The notes under the pieces were generated by a model, which worked only from the letters and a program-made list of their open reading frames with translations, made no database searches and had not been told where the DNA came from. Positions 42,439 through 51,190 of a stretch of DNA of 64,000 nt are shown here, in pieces. Where the stretch lies: assembly GCA_040218795.1 (NCBI GenBank), contig JAVJQT010000007.1, forward strand, positions 186,001-250,000, given 5' to 3'. The translations under genes were made by a program, and so were the position numbers. The stretch's first letter is position 1, and the number at the start of each line of letters is the position of its first letter. Source of the stretch: CCMP332 sp040218795 (GTDB taxonomy: Bacteria; Bacteroidota; Bacteroidia; Cytophagales; CCMP332).

Positions 42439-43690
42439 CAGGCTTTTAGCCGTATTATTTTCATTAGTTTTTATACAGTCACTGATGTCGCAGGGCATTG
42501 GGAACTCACCCTATTCCAGATACGGAATCGGTGATGTGTTAATGGAAGGCACAGTAAGAAATCAGGGAATTGGTGGCGCCGGAGTAGGCTTACCCGATTA
42601 CAGGTTTATCAATTTTCAGAATCCCGCACTTTTGAGTTTTAATAATGTGGTAGGATTTGAAGGGGGGCTTCTTTACCAGTATAAAACAATGAAAACCTCC
42701 ACCGAATCGCAACGCGCGGTTGGGGCCACACCTTCCTATGGCATTTTTGCTTTCCCAATTACAAAACACTGGACAAGCTCGCTTGGTATTCGACCAAGTT
42801 CAATTATCTCATTTCAAAGATTATATTCAGAAACAGTAGTAGGCGATTCTTCAAATCAATTGCTTGTCAATGAAACAGGCAATGGAGGAATAAATACCGT
42901 ATTCTTTGGAAATGGAATAGAAATACGAAAAAATTTATCCATTGGAGCGGAAGCATCCTATGGATTTGGTCGGCGTGAAGTTGAAAGCAGATTTGGTTTG
43001 AATCAGATTGATCCTTTTTTTCAAAACGTACTGGTGAAGCGTGAAAATTATCGGGGTTTTGGTTACAAGCTCGGTGCTTTTTACAGCATAAAACTGGATT
43101 CCATTGGCCGCACTGCCTTGGGTATTGGGCTGACATACAAATCCAATATTGATTATAACACGGATGTATTTATTTCCGGTCAGACGCAGGCTCTCGGTTT
43201 ATCACTAACAGAAGATACTTTTCTTACCGAAGGTTATATTACAAAAGTACCACAATCATTTACGCTTGGAATAGGCCTGAAAAGAGCCAATGCATGGGGC
43301 GTCTCTCTGGACATTAATTACACGCCATGGTCACAATTCGATTCAAATTTTGAAAACCCAAAAGGCATTAATGTGTTGAATTACAGATTGGGTCTTGAAT
43401 ACGTACCAAATTATCGCTCGGTAAGTAGTGTCTTTGCAAGGTCTATTTACAGAATGGGTTTGTACTACGATCCTTTTATGTTTGAACTGGATCAGGGCAC
43501 ATTTGATGAAATTGGTATGAATTTTGGAATGTCTATGCCAATAAACAAAATAAACTTCCTAAATATTGGTCTAACTATTGGAAGGAGAGGAACTTTGGAA
43601 AATAATTTGATTTTAGAAAATTTTGCAAGGGTTTCTTTTGGATTTACTATTAACGATCCAAATTGGTTTAGAAGATTTAAATTAGATTAA
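42425..43690 (+). CDS. Outer membrane beta-barrel protein (OmpP1/FadL-like)
   Basis: A 421-residue protein with a signal peptide (residues 1-23, 'LVFIQSLMSQ') followed by 'GIGNSPYSRYGIGDVL' and 'VRNQGIGGAGVGLPDYRFIN', the pattern of Bacteroidota outer membrane proteins placed between coaX and a TPR gene. Many alternating strands and 'YKSNIDYNTDVFISG' style barrel sequences extend to the C-terminus 'FARVSFGFTINDPNWFRRFK'. A fatty-acid transport role is not supported; transport or assembly function is open. Confidence 0.78.
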   Translation: MILINRLLAVLFSLVFIQSLMSQGIGNSPYSRYGIGDVLMEGTVRNQGIGGAGVGLPDYRFINFQNPALLSFNNVVGFEGGLLYQYKTMKTSTESQRAVGATPSYGIFAFPITKHWTSSLGIRPSSIISFQRLYSETVVGDSSNQLLVNETGNGGINTVFFGNGIEIRKNLSIGAEASYGFGRREVESRFGLNQIDPFFQNVLVKRENYRGFGYKLGAFYSIKLDSIGRTALGIGLTYKSNIDYNTDVFISGQTQALGLSLTEDTFLTEGYITKVPQSFTLGIGLKRANAWGVSLDINYTPWSQFDSNFENPKGINVLNYRLGLEYVPNYRSVSSVFARSIYRMGLYYDPFMFELDQGTFDEIGMNFGMSMPINKINFLNIGLTIGRRGTLENNLILENFARVSFGFTINDPNWFRRFKLD

Positions 43691-43706
43691 ATAAAATACG
43701 CAGAAA

Positions 43707-45020
43707 ATGAAATTTACTAAGATATTCATATTGATCTTTTTGGCAATATCTTACAGCTTACAGGCGCAGGTTCAATTGAATTGGCCCGAGGACAAAGCAA
43801 GAGCACAAACAGAATATACCCTGATGAATGATTTAATCAATTCAGATCAGGAAGATAAGGCACAAAAACACTGGAACTGGTTGTATACAAATGCACCGGA
43901 TTTGGATAACTCGTCTTATTCACTTTACAAGCAGGGAGAAAAAATATTCAATACGCTTGTTAAAAATACTGAGGACAAAGAACTTCAAAAGGCCTATCAG
44001 GATTCTGCCTTATTAAATCTTCAGGAAAGAATAGACAGGGGTGATGACAAGAAAGATGTCATGAATAGAATGGGTTATTTTCTTTTTCCTTATTGGATCA
44101 ATCGTCCTGACAAAAGGGCTGAACTATTGGATAAGTATAAGGAAATACTCGATCTAAATGGTAATGACGCTTATTATATCAATGCAAAATATTTCTTTAA
44201 AACAGCCTATTACAATGTTGAAACGGGTGCAAAATTAACAGATGAACAAATCATAGAAGCCTATGACTTTGTAAACAACATTGTTGAATTTAACATTAAC
44301 AAGGGCGGTAAGAATGTCGAGAAATGGCAATCTGTAAAAAATGAAATAGATAATGATCTTGCCAAATTGGTGGATATTGATTGTGATTTCATTTCAAAGA
44401 ACTGGGTGCCAAAATTCAAAGCGAATCCGGAAGATCTTAAAATGGCCAAAAAAATATTTTCGGGAATGCTGACAGCAAAATGTACTGATAATCAGGTTTG
44501 GCTTGAAGCGGGAGAGCTAATAAATAAAATTGAACCCAATTTCGGTTTAGCTAAAAATCTAGGAAGAAGGTTTCAGTCGGAAGGGGCTTATGAAAAAGCG
44601 ATAGCCTATTTTGAAAGAGCTGTAGAAATGGCGAAAACACCGCAGGACAAAGGCGAAGTCAATTATTACCTGGCATTGACCTATTATCAGAAAGGATCAA
44701 AATCAACTGCCAGAAATTATGCCTTTAAAACAATTCAGGCAGACCCGGGACAGGCAAAAGATGCCTATTCACTGATAGGTGATTTGTACATGAATAGCTA
44801 TAACGATTGTAAAGCGGATAATATAGTTGATTCAAGGGCTGTTTATATTGCAGCTTATGACATGTACTCAAAAGCAGGAAATACAGAAAAGATGCAAAAT
44901 GCCAAAGCGCAATTTCCGTCAATAGAAGAAATATTTACACAAGGCAAGAAAGAAGGTGACCAGGTTACCATTTCTTGTTGGATCAATGAAACAGTACAAC
45001 TACAAAGAAGGCCACAGTAA
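43707..45020 (+). CDS. Secreted TPR-repeat protein
   Basis: A 437-residue protein with a signal peptide (residues 1-21, ending 'LQAQ'). The C-terminal half has tetratricopeptide repeats ('RRFQSEGAYEKAIAYFERAV', 'GEVNYYLALTYYQKGSKSTA', 'AKDAYSLIGDLYMNSYNDC'). It is predicted periplasmic. The gene is 16 bases after the barrel-protein gene and overlaps lptC by 35 bases, so it belongs to this envelope operon; a direct role in LPS or outer membrane assembly is a guess from position. Confidence 0.82.
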   Translation: MKFTKIFILIFLAISYSLQAQVQLNWPEDKARAQTEYTLMNDLINSDQEDKAQKHWNWLYTNAPDLDNSSYSLYKQGEKIFNTLVKNTEDKELQKAYQDSALLNLQERIDRGDDKKDVMNRMGYFLFPYWINRPDKRAELLDKYKEILDLNGNDAYYINAKYFFKTAYYNVETGAKLTDEQIIEAYDFVNNIVEFNINKGGKNVEKWQSVKNEIDNDLAKLVDIDCDFISKNWVPKFKANPEDLKMAKKIFSGMLTAKCTDNQVWLEAGELINKIEPNFGLAKNLGRRFQSEGAYEKAIAYFERAVEMAKTPQDKGEVNYYLALTYYQKGSKSTARNYAFKTIQADPGQAKDAYSLIGDLYMNSYNDCKADNIVDSRAVYIAAYDMYSKAGNTEKMQNAKAQFPSIEEIFTQGKKEGDQVTISCWINETVQLQRRPQ

Positions 45021-45588
45021 AAAGGCAGTCAAATTTATTCAAATTGCAATAGCACATGCCGCGGTATGTGCTTTGCTGCTTTCATGCGGGGATCAGGATC
45101 TGAGCGAAAAAGATTTTCGCCCTTACAAAGGCCCTATTTCAATAATTGAAAACTTTGAACTGACTTATAGCGATTCGGCTAAAATTAAGGTTCGCTTAAT
45201 GGCCAAAAAACAATTGGAATTTGGCAATGGGGATAGAATTTTTCCCGAAGGTGTGTACATAGAATTTTACAATAAAGAAGAAGTATTGGAAACTACTTTG
45301 CAAGCCAATAAGGGAACTTTGGATGGCAAAACAAAGATTTATACAGCAACCGGAGATGTAAAAATTCATAACTTAATTCAAAGCAAGTCACTGTTTTCTG
45401 AAGAACTGCATTGGGACCCGGCCAAAGAATTAATTTATACCGATAAGAATGTTATTATCATTCAGGATGGAGAAAAAATTACCGGTACCGGCCTAGAAGC
45501 TTCTCAGGATTTTGAAACGTATGAAATTAAAAATCCCCGCGGCAGCATTTTAATAGATAATCCTGAAGATGAAAATCCCAATGAATAA
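44986..45588 (+). CDS. lptC: LPS export ABC transporter periplasmic protein LptC
   Basis: With the ATG at 44986 the protein has 200 residues and a lipoprotein-like signal ('VCALLLSCGDQD', Cys34). Residues 55-190 show the LptC/OstA-like beta-jellyroll repeats: 'FELTYSDSAKIKVRLMAKKQ', 'FPEGVYIEFYNKEEVLETTL', 'ANKGTLDGKTKIYTATGDVK' and 'TGTGLEASQDFETYEI'. LptC bridges LptB2FG to LptA during lipopolysaccharide export. Lipidation instead of a transmembrane anchor is frequent in this phylum. The start lies inside the TPR gene. Confidence 0.9.
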   Translation: MKQYNYKEGHSKKAVKFIQIAIAHAAVCALLLSCGDQDLSEKDFRPYKGPISIIENFELTYSDSAKIKVRLMAKKQLEFGNGDRIFPEGVYIEFYNKEEVLETTLQANKGTLDGKTKIYTATGDVKIHNLIQSKSLFSEELHWDPAKELIYTDKNVIIIQDGEKITGTGLEASQDFETYEIKNPRGSILIDNPEDENPNE

Positions 45589-45646
45589 TCGCGCTTTATT
45601 GAAAAATTCTGGATTTAATATCTCGAAATTGTAACTTAGAAAAGTA

Positions 45647-46915
45647 TTGGATTTACAGATTGTATTTTTAGTAGTACTAATGCTGAGTTTTTCAGCATTT
45701 TTCTCTGGTTATGAAATAGCTTTTGTATCGGCCGATAAGCTTCATATAGAACTTCAGGGTAGCCAGGGTAAATTCTCAGACCGGATTTTATCCAATTTTT
45801 TAAAGAAACCCTCCAGATTTATTGCCACACTTTTGGTAGGAAATACAATAGCACTGGTCTTGTATGGCATTTTAATGACGCAGCTTCTGGATCCATGGCT
45901 GAGGACCACCTTACCGGTCTACGCAAATAATGAATTGATTTTGTTATTGGTCAATACTATAATTTCTACACTAATTGTTTTGGCTACTGCAGAATTTCTC
46001 CCTAAGAGTATATTCATGATCAATCCAAACCGATTGATGGAAATACTGGCCATTCCGGCTGTCATTTTTTATTATGTTTTATCTCCGCTTGTTTTCGTGA
46101 TTGTGGGGATGTCGAAATTTTCAATCCGCAATATTTTGCGTTTGGAATACGAAGAAGATAAACCCGTGTTTGGTTTGACTGATTTGAACAATTACATTTC
46201 AGAAATGTCAAAATCCGATGATGAAAACTCAGACGTAGATCCAATCATTTTTAACAATGCACTTGAATTTAAGACCCTAAAAGTGAGGGATTGCATGATT
46301 CCCCGTACAGAGATTAAAGCCATAGATATTGAAGATGGCGTGGATGATTTGAAAGAAGTATTTATAAAAAGCGGGCATTCTAAAATATTAATTTATAAAG
46401 ACAGCATCGATAATATATTAGGCTATACCCACTCATCAGCCTTGTATAAGAAACCTAAAGAAATGGATGACATCATCACTGCGATTAATATCGTACCGGA
46501 AACCATGTTGGCCAATGACCTGATGGTTCAATTTATCAATGAAAATAAAAGCATAGCCCTGGTGGTTGACGAATTTGGAGGAACTTCTGGAATTGTGACC
46601 ATCGAAGACGTTATGGAAGAAATCTTCGGCGATATAAAAGATGAACACGATACCGAGGAAATGATAGAAAAGGTGATCGACGATAAAAATTATCTTTTTA
46701 GTGCAAGGCTTGAAGTGGATCATATTAATGAAAAGTACAATCTTAAAATGCCGGAAGGTGATTACGATACACTGGGTGGATTGATACTAAATGTAAATGA
46801 AGATATACCATCAATAAACGATGTGATATTAATTAATAATTACAAGATAACTGTCCTTACAATGGACAAAACAAGGATCGATACGGTGCGAGTAACCACG
46901 TTAAATGAAGACTGA
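45647..46915 (+). CDS. CNNM/CorC-type (hemolysin family) membrane protein
   Basis: A 422-residue protein with a TTG start. DUF21 domain with four helices (residues 1-165; 'FSAFFSGYEIAFVSADKLHI', 'ATAEFLPKSIFMINPNRLME'), two CBS domains (about 200-320; 'DCMIPRTEIKAIDIEDGVDD', 'ALVVDEFGGTSGIVTIEDVM') and a C-terminal CorC/HlyC domain ('GDYDTLGGLILNVNEDIPS'). It may take part in magnesium or cobalt export. It is a paralog of GldE (20129-21502) in architecture. It follows lptC by 58 bases. Confidence 0.9.
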   Translation: MDLQIVFLVVLMLSFSAFFSGYEIAFVSADKLHIELQGSQGKFSDRILSNFLKKPSRFIATLLVGNTIALVLYGILMTQLLDPWLRTTLPVYANNELILLLVNTIISTLIVLATAEFLPKSIFMINPNRLMEILAIPAVIFYYVLSPLVFVIVGMSKFSIRNILRLEYEEDKPVFGLTDLNNYISEMSKSDDENSDVDPIIFNNALEFKTLKVRDCMIPRTEIKAIDIEDGVDDLKEVFIKSGHSKILIYKDSIDNILGYTHSSALYKKPKEMDDIITAINIVPETMLANDLMVQFINENKSIALVVDEFGGTSGIVTIEDVMEEIFGDIKDEHDTEEMIEKVIDDKNYLFSARLEVDHINEKYNLKMPEGDYDTLGGLILNVNEDIPSINDVILINNYKITVLTMDKTRIDTVRVTTLNED

Positions 46916-46939
46916 TCTTTTTTATCTTTTTAATAGTCT

Positions 46940-46969
46940 TTTGAAATCGTTCTAGAACTTATATTTTTG
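46940..46969 (+). promoter_or_regulatory. Bacteroidota-type promoter for the PpiD-like gene
   Basis: TTTG (46940-46943), 18 bases of spacer and TATTTTTG (46962-46969), which fits TAnnTTTG exactly. The leader to the ATG at 46992 would be about 15-20 bases. Confidence 0.6.
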
Positions 46970-46991
46970 CGAGCCAAATAATCAGGGTAAC

Positions 46992-49091
46992 ATGGGAATT
47001 ATCAATACATTAAGAGAGAAGATGGGCCGTTTTGTGGTCTTCGCAGTTGGTTTATCTATTCTGGCATTTGTCGCAGCCGATTTATTAGGGCCTAATTCTT
47101 CCCTTTTGGGAGGGGGACAGCAAACCGTAGGCGTAATTGCAGAACAAAAAGTGTCTTATCCTGAATTTGTACAGGAGTTTGAAAGGTTAAAAACCAATTA
47201 TTCACTTGCAAACAACGAAAGTCCGGGATCTGAAATTCAAAATCAGTTAAGAGAGCAGACCTGGAATAACTTTCTTATCAAGTATGCTTTTCAAAAAGAA
47301 TTTGAGGCCATTGGACTGGAAGTGACCGATGAGGAAAAAATCGATATGGTGCAAGGCGTAAATATTCATCCGAGCATTGTACAATCATTCACAGATGAGA
47401 ACGGTCAATTTGACAAATCGCGGGTTATCAATTTTCTTCAAAACTTTGACCAGCTGGAACCGCAGATGCAATACAACTGGGCTCAGTTTGAGAAAAATTT
47501 AGGTCCGGAAAGAATGCAAAATAAAATGAATTCACTTTTGCAGAAATCGGTATTTGTGAATAAGTACGAAGCGCTTTCCACACACATAAAAAGCGAGGCC
47601 AAGATCAATGGAAGATTTCTCTATGTTCCTTATTTTTCAATAACCGACTCCACAGTTGAAGTAAGCGATGCCCTTTTAAAAGATATTCTGAAAGAACGTA
47701 AAGAAGAGTTTAAGAAAAGCGATAATTTTTCAATTGATTACATCACTTTTAAAGTTGAGCCAAGCTCTGAGGACTCGCTGTATTTTGTTGAGGAAATGTC
47801 CAGGCTTGCAAAGGACTTTGAATCTGTAAAAGATGACACTTCCTTTATCAAATTAAATTCAGACCTGTCAGAACTGCCCACATTATACCGACCGGATCAA
47901 TTACCGATTGAAGTAGCATCAAGAATTAATTCGCTTGATTCAGGCGATGTTTTTGGCCCTATAGCCAATACAGGAAATCTTGAAATATATAAACTAATGG
48001 GAACGATTTCGGATACATCCGGTGAATACGCACAAGCAAGTCATATCTTATTTAAAACCGATGATGGAGATGCAGAAGCAAAATCAAAAGCAAGGGGAAT
48101 ATTAAGACAGCTTCAAAATGGTGCAGATTTTGCAGAAATGGCAAGAGAACACAGCGAAGGACCAAGTGGTCCAAACGGTGGTGAATTGGGATGGTTTGGT
48201 AGAGGCCAAATGGTAACCGAATTTGAAAATGCTGTTTTTAATGCAAAAAGAGAGGGTGTCATCAATGAATTGATAAAAACTCAATTTGGGTATCATATTA
48301 TTAACGTTACAGCTACAGCATCCAAAGAGAAGTACCTAGTCGGTAAAATCACAAGGGAAATTACACCAAGCGATGAAACGGCAAATGAAGTGTTTAGAAA
48401 AGCCGATGTCTTTGCTGCAACCGTTAGCTCACCGGAAGAATTTTCAACTAAAGCAGAGGAAATGGGCTTAAGCGTACAATCAGCCAGAAATATTGGTAAG
48501 AATGACAGAACCATCAATGCGCTCAGTAATATTAGAGAAGTAATACGATGGGGATTTTCCGATGCATCTGCGGGCGATATTTCAGAGGTATTTGAAACCG
48601 GTGATCTATTTCTGATTGCATTATTGACTGAAAAAAATGAAGAAGGATATGCCGATCTTGAAGACGTCAGAGAAAGGTTAATGCCAATCGCACTTAAAAA
48701 AGTGAAAACCGATGAAATTATCAAGCGATTAAAAGAACTAAATATTGAAGATTTAGACGATGCTGCAGAATCATACGGAAGTAGTGCCAGTGTTTATCAA
48801 TTAAGTGGAACCAGCTTCAATACAAACACACTCACCGGCGCCGGATTTGATCCCGCCGCAGTTGGTTTTGCATTTGGAATGGAAGCAGGTGAAAAATCAG
48901 AGCCGTATCAAGGAGAGAATGGGGTATTGGTCTTTGAAATTAACGACGTAATTCCGGCTAATCCTGCTGAAGACATCAATAGTATTAAACAAAATCAGGT
49001 TCAACAAAGAATGGCCTCAGTGCCAATTGAACTTACAGAAACGATAAAAGAAAAAGCGGAGATCGAAGATAATAGATTCCGCTTCTTCTAG
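46992..49091 (+). CDS. PpiD/SurA-type peptidylprolyl isomerase, membrane anchored
   Basis: A 699-residue chaperone with an N-terminal membrane anchor (residues 10-32, 'RFVVFAVGLSILAFVAADLL'), a SurA-N-like helical domain (to about residue 210), a parvulin domain around residues 340-440 ('ASHILFKTDDGDAEAKSKAR', 'REHSEGPSGPNGGELGWFGR', 'FGYHIINVT') and a second, diverged region at the C-terminus. PpiD-like proteins help fold outer membrane proteins as they leave the Sec channel. Its promoter lies just upstream; a terminator follows. Confidence 0.92.
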   Translation: MGIINTLREKMGRFVVFAVGLSILAFVAADLLGPNSSLLGGGQQTVGVIAEQKVSYPEFVQEFERLKTNYSLANNESPGSEIQNQLREQTWNNFLIKYAFQKEFEAIGLEVTDEEKIDMVQGVNIHPSIVQSFTDENGQFDKSRVINFLQNFDQLEPQMQYNWAQFEKNLGPERMQNKMNSLLQKSVFVNKYEALSTHIKSEAKINGRFLYVPYFSITDSTVEVSDALLKDILKERKEEFKKSDNFSIDYITFKVEPSSEDSLYFVEEMSRLAKDFESVKDDTSFIKLNSDLSELPTLYRPDQLPIEVASRINSLDSGDVFGPIANTGNLEIYKLMGTISDTSGEYAQASHILFKTDDGDAEAKSKARGILRQLQNGADFAEMAREHSEGPSGPNGGELGWFGRGQMVTEFENAVFNAKREGVINELIKTQFGYHIINVTATASKEKYLVGKITREITPSDETANEVFRKADVFAATVSSPEEFSTKAEEMGLSVQSARNIGKNDRTINALSNIREVIRWGFSDASAGDISEVFETGDLFLIALLTEKNEEGYADLEDVRERLMPIALKKVKTDEIIKRLKELNIEDLDDAAESYGSSASVYQLSGTSFNTNTLTGAGFDPAAVGFAFGMEAGEKSEPYQGENGVLVFEINDVIPANPAEDINSIKQNQVQQRMASVPIELTETIKEKAEIEDNRFRFF

Positions 49092-49111
49092 ATTTCATTA
49101 ACCAGGCAATT

Positions 49112-49148
49112 AAAGGTCGATCTTATTCAAATGATAGGATCGACTTTT
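49112..49148 (+). terminator. Terminator after the PpiD-like gene
   Basis: GTCGATC (49116-49122) and GATCGAC (49138-49144), extended outward by A-T and one G-U pair, form a stem with a 15-base loop followed by TTTTCT. It overlaps the end of the convergent rocD gene, so rocD codons form part of the stem. Confidence 0.65.
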
Positions 49149-50358
49149 CTATTATATCACAGCATTCGTGCAATTGCTCTTCTGTAATTATCAATGGAGG
49201 AGCAAACCTGATTTTATTGCCATGTGTAGGTTTGGCCAGCAATCCGTTTTCTTTCATTTTCATGCACATATTCCAGGCCAATTCGCTGTCCTCTTCCCCT
49301 TTGATGACAATTGCATTTAAAAGCCCTTTGCCACGCACCAGTTTAACAAGATCGGTTCTGGATATCAGATCATTCATTCTATCTCGGAATACATGACCAA
49401 GCTTTTCGGCATTTTCAGCCATTTTTTCATCGACTATGACCTGAAGGGAAGTTTGCGCAACAGCACAAGCCAAAGGGTTTCCTCCAAAGGTTGAGCCATG
49501 CTCTCCGGGACCAATGGTCAACATCACTTCATCAGATGCCAAAACCGCAGACACTGGGAATACACCTCCGGAAAGTGCTTTTCCGAGAATGACAATATCC
49601 GGTTTTACGCCTTCATGGTCAGAAGCCAGCATTTTACCTGTTCGGCCAATGCCGGTCTGAACTTCATCGGCAATTAATAGCACATTGTATTTTTTACAAA
49701 TTTCATGGGCTTTTTTGAGATAGCCTTCATCGGGCACTACAACGCCCGCTTCGCCTTGTATCGGCTCTACCATAAAGGCACATACATTAGGGTCTTTCAG
49801 TCGTTCTTCCAGGGCTTCAAGGTCATTGTAAGGGATGACATCATAACCGGGCATAAATGGTCCAAAGCCCTCATAACTTTTAGGGTCATCTGAAGTAGAA
49901 ATGGCAGCCAGGGTTCTTCCCCAGAAATTACCATTGACAAAAATGATTTGGGCTTTATTTTCCGGGATGCCCTTTTTTTCATAACCCCATTTTCTTGCGA
50001 GTTTGTTTGCTGTTTCTCCTCCTTCTACGCCGGTATTCATTGGAAGTACGCGGTCATAGCCAAATAATTCGGTTATGTATTTTTCAAATGGGCCTAAGAT
50101 ATCATTGTGAAATGCACGTGATGTCAGGGTAAGTGTTCTGGCCTGGTTGACAAGTGTATCCACAATTTTTGGATGGCAATGTCCTTGATTTACTGCGCTG
50201 TAAGCTGAAAGAAAATCGTAATATTCATTTCCTTCTACATCCCATACTTTAACTCCTTCACCTCTGTGAAGCACAACCGGCAATGGATGATAATTAAAAG
50301 CGCCGTACTTGTGTTCCAGCTCTATCGCCTCTTTAGATGAGATTTTTGTGTCAATCAT
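49123..50358 (-). CDS. rocD: Ornithine--oxo-acid aminotransferase
   Basis: The ATG at 50358 ('MIDTKISSKEAIELEHKYGA') gives 411 residues; the upstream extension is not conserved-looking. It is a class III PLP enzyme that converts ornithine and 2-oxoglutarate to glutamate semialdehyde and glutamate. Signatures: 'YDFLSAYSAVNQGHCHPKIV', 'LPMNTGVEGGETANKLARKW', 'ADEVQTGIGRTGKMLASDHE' and the PLP-lysine stretch 'ILGKALSGGVFPVSAVLASD'. It is monocistronic and divergent from rpmB. Confidence 0.94.
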   Translation of the reverse strand: MIDTKISSKEAIELEHKYGAFNYHPLPVVLHRGEGVKVWDVEGNEYYDFLSAYSAVNQGHCHPKIVDTLVNQARTLTLTSRAFHNDILGPFEKYITELFGYDRVLPMNTGVEGGETANKLARKWGYEKKGIPENKAQIIFVNGNFWGRTLAAISTSDDPKSYEGFGPFMPGYDVIPYNDLEALEERLKDPNVCAFMVEPIQGEAGVVVPDEGYLKKAHEICKKYNVLLIADEVQTGIGRTGKMLASDHEGVKPDIVILGKALSGGVFPVSAVLASDEVMLTIGPGEHGSTFGGNPLACAVAQTSLQVIVDEKMAENAEKLGHVFRDRMNDLISRTDLVKLVRGKGLLNAIVIKGEEDSELAWNMCMKMKENGLLAKPTHGNKIRFAPPLIITEEQLHECCDIIEKSILSFE

Positions 50359-50477
50359 ATTTTTACTTTTTCGTCTGTGGTAAATTTCTATAATTCGTTT
50401 GTGAAAATGAAAGAAAATGTAGAAACAGTTCCCTTTCATTTACATTTACTTATTCTATGTAAAATATTGCCTTAAAG

Positions 50478-50508
50478 TTTCATTATTTCGGATTTTTTAC
50501 GACTTTTG
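50478..50508 (+). promoter_or_regulatory. Probable promoter for rpmB-rpmG-DUF4295
   Basis: GACTTTTG (50501-50508) is one base from TAnnTTTG at its first position, and TTTC (50478-50481) lies 19 bases upstream. Position, 28 bases before the rpmB ATG, is suitable. Confidence 0.4.
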
Positions 50509-50536
50509 CAAGCCCGAATTAAAAAAGCTATTAAAA

Positions 50537-50785
50537 ATGGCAAGAGTTTGCGATATATCAGGAAAGAGACCAAAAGTTGGAAACAACGTTTCTCATTCCA
50601 ATAACAAGGTTAAGAGAAAATTTTATCCGAATCTTCATAAGAAGAAATTCTATTATGAGGAGGAAGATAGATGGTTAACCTTAAAGGTAACTTCATCAGT
50701 TTTGAAGACAATCAACAAAAATGGTCTTCACGCTGTAATCAAAGAAGCAAAAGAAAAAGGAACATTGAATACTAAAGCTGTTTAA
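50537..50785 (+). CDS. rpmB: 50S ribosomal protein L28
   Basis: An 82-residue L28 (bL28) with 'ARVCDISGKRPKVGNNVSHS' and 'KRKFYPNLHKKKFYYEEEDR', and the C-terminal 'VLKTINKNGLHAVIKEAKEK'. It binds 23S rRNA near the E site. It is followed after 11 bases by rpmG and then the DUF4295 gene, the fixed Bacteroidota order. Zinc ligands are absent (one Cys only). Confidence 0.97.
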   Translation: MARVCDISGKRPKVGNNVSHSNNKVKRKFYPNLHKKKFYYEEEDRWLTLKVTSSVLKTINKNGLHAVIKEAKEKGTLNTKAV

Positions 50786-50796
50786 ACAGAAAAACA

Positions 50797-50979
50797 ATGG
50801 CTAAAAAAGGAAATAGAATTCAGGTGATATTAGAGTGTACGGAGCACAAGGAAAGTGGCAAACCGGGTACTTCCAGATACATCACTACGAAAAACCGAAA
50901 GAATACAACAGAAAGATTGGAATTGAAGAAGTTTAATCCAATTCTTAAGAAATACACTGTTCACAAAGAAATTAAATAA
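50797..50979 (+). CDS. rpmG: 50S ribosomal protein L33
   Basis: A 60-residue L33 (bL33) with 'AKKGNRIQVILECTEHKESG' and 'TTERLELKKFNPILKKYTVH'. The paired Cys zinc motifs are missing (single Cys), so it is the zinc-free form. It lies between rpmB and the DUF4295 gene, with two bases to the latter. Confidence 0.97.
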   Translation: MAKKGNRIQVILECTEHKESGKPGTSRYITTKNRKNTTERLELKKFNPILKKYTVHKEIK

Positions 50980-50981
50980 TC

Positions 50982-51128
50982 ATGGCTAAGAAGACTGTAG
51001 CAACGCTAAGAACTGAGAAAACCAACCTTACTAAGATTATTCTATCAGAGAAATCTGAAAAAACAGGCGCTTATACTTTCAGAGAAGTAATTGTAGCAGC
51101 TGAGAATGTCAAAAAATACGTAAACTAA
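50982..51128 (+). CDS. DUF4295 family protein
   Basis: A 48-residue basic protein, 'MAKKTVATLRTEKTNLTKII' through 'YTFREVIVAAENVKKYVN'. DUF4295 is a Bacteroidota-specific family almost always located next to L28 and L33; a ribosome-related role is likely but not shown. The ATG starts two bases after the rpmG stop. The gene is shorter than most automatic length cut-offs, so its context is the main support. Confidence 0.88.
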   Translation: MAKKTVATLRTEKTNLTKIILSEKSEKTGAYTFREVIVAAENVKKYVN

Positions 51129-51149
51129 ATAAGGTTTTACAATAATTTG

Positions 51150-51179
51150 AAAGTCCCTATCTTTTAGGGACTTTTTTTG
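51150..51179 (+). terminator. Intrinsic terminator after the L28-L33-DUF4295 genes
   Basis: A perfect 10-base stem, AAAGTCCCTA (51150-51159) and TAGGGACTTT (51165-51174), with a five-base loop is followed by more T to 51179. It lies 12 bases before the ftsY start. Confidence 0.9.
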
Positions 51180-51190
51180 TTTAAAGCGAT

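Noticed and set aside
20129..46915. The two CNNM-type proteins as both being GldE
   Set aside because: Only the copy at 20129-21502 overlaps gldD; the copy at 45647 lies in the lptC envelope run, so the gliding name was limited to the first.
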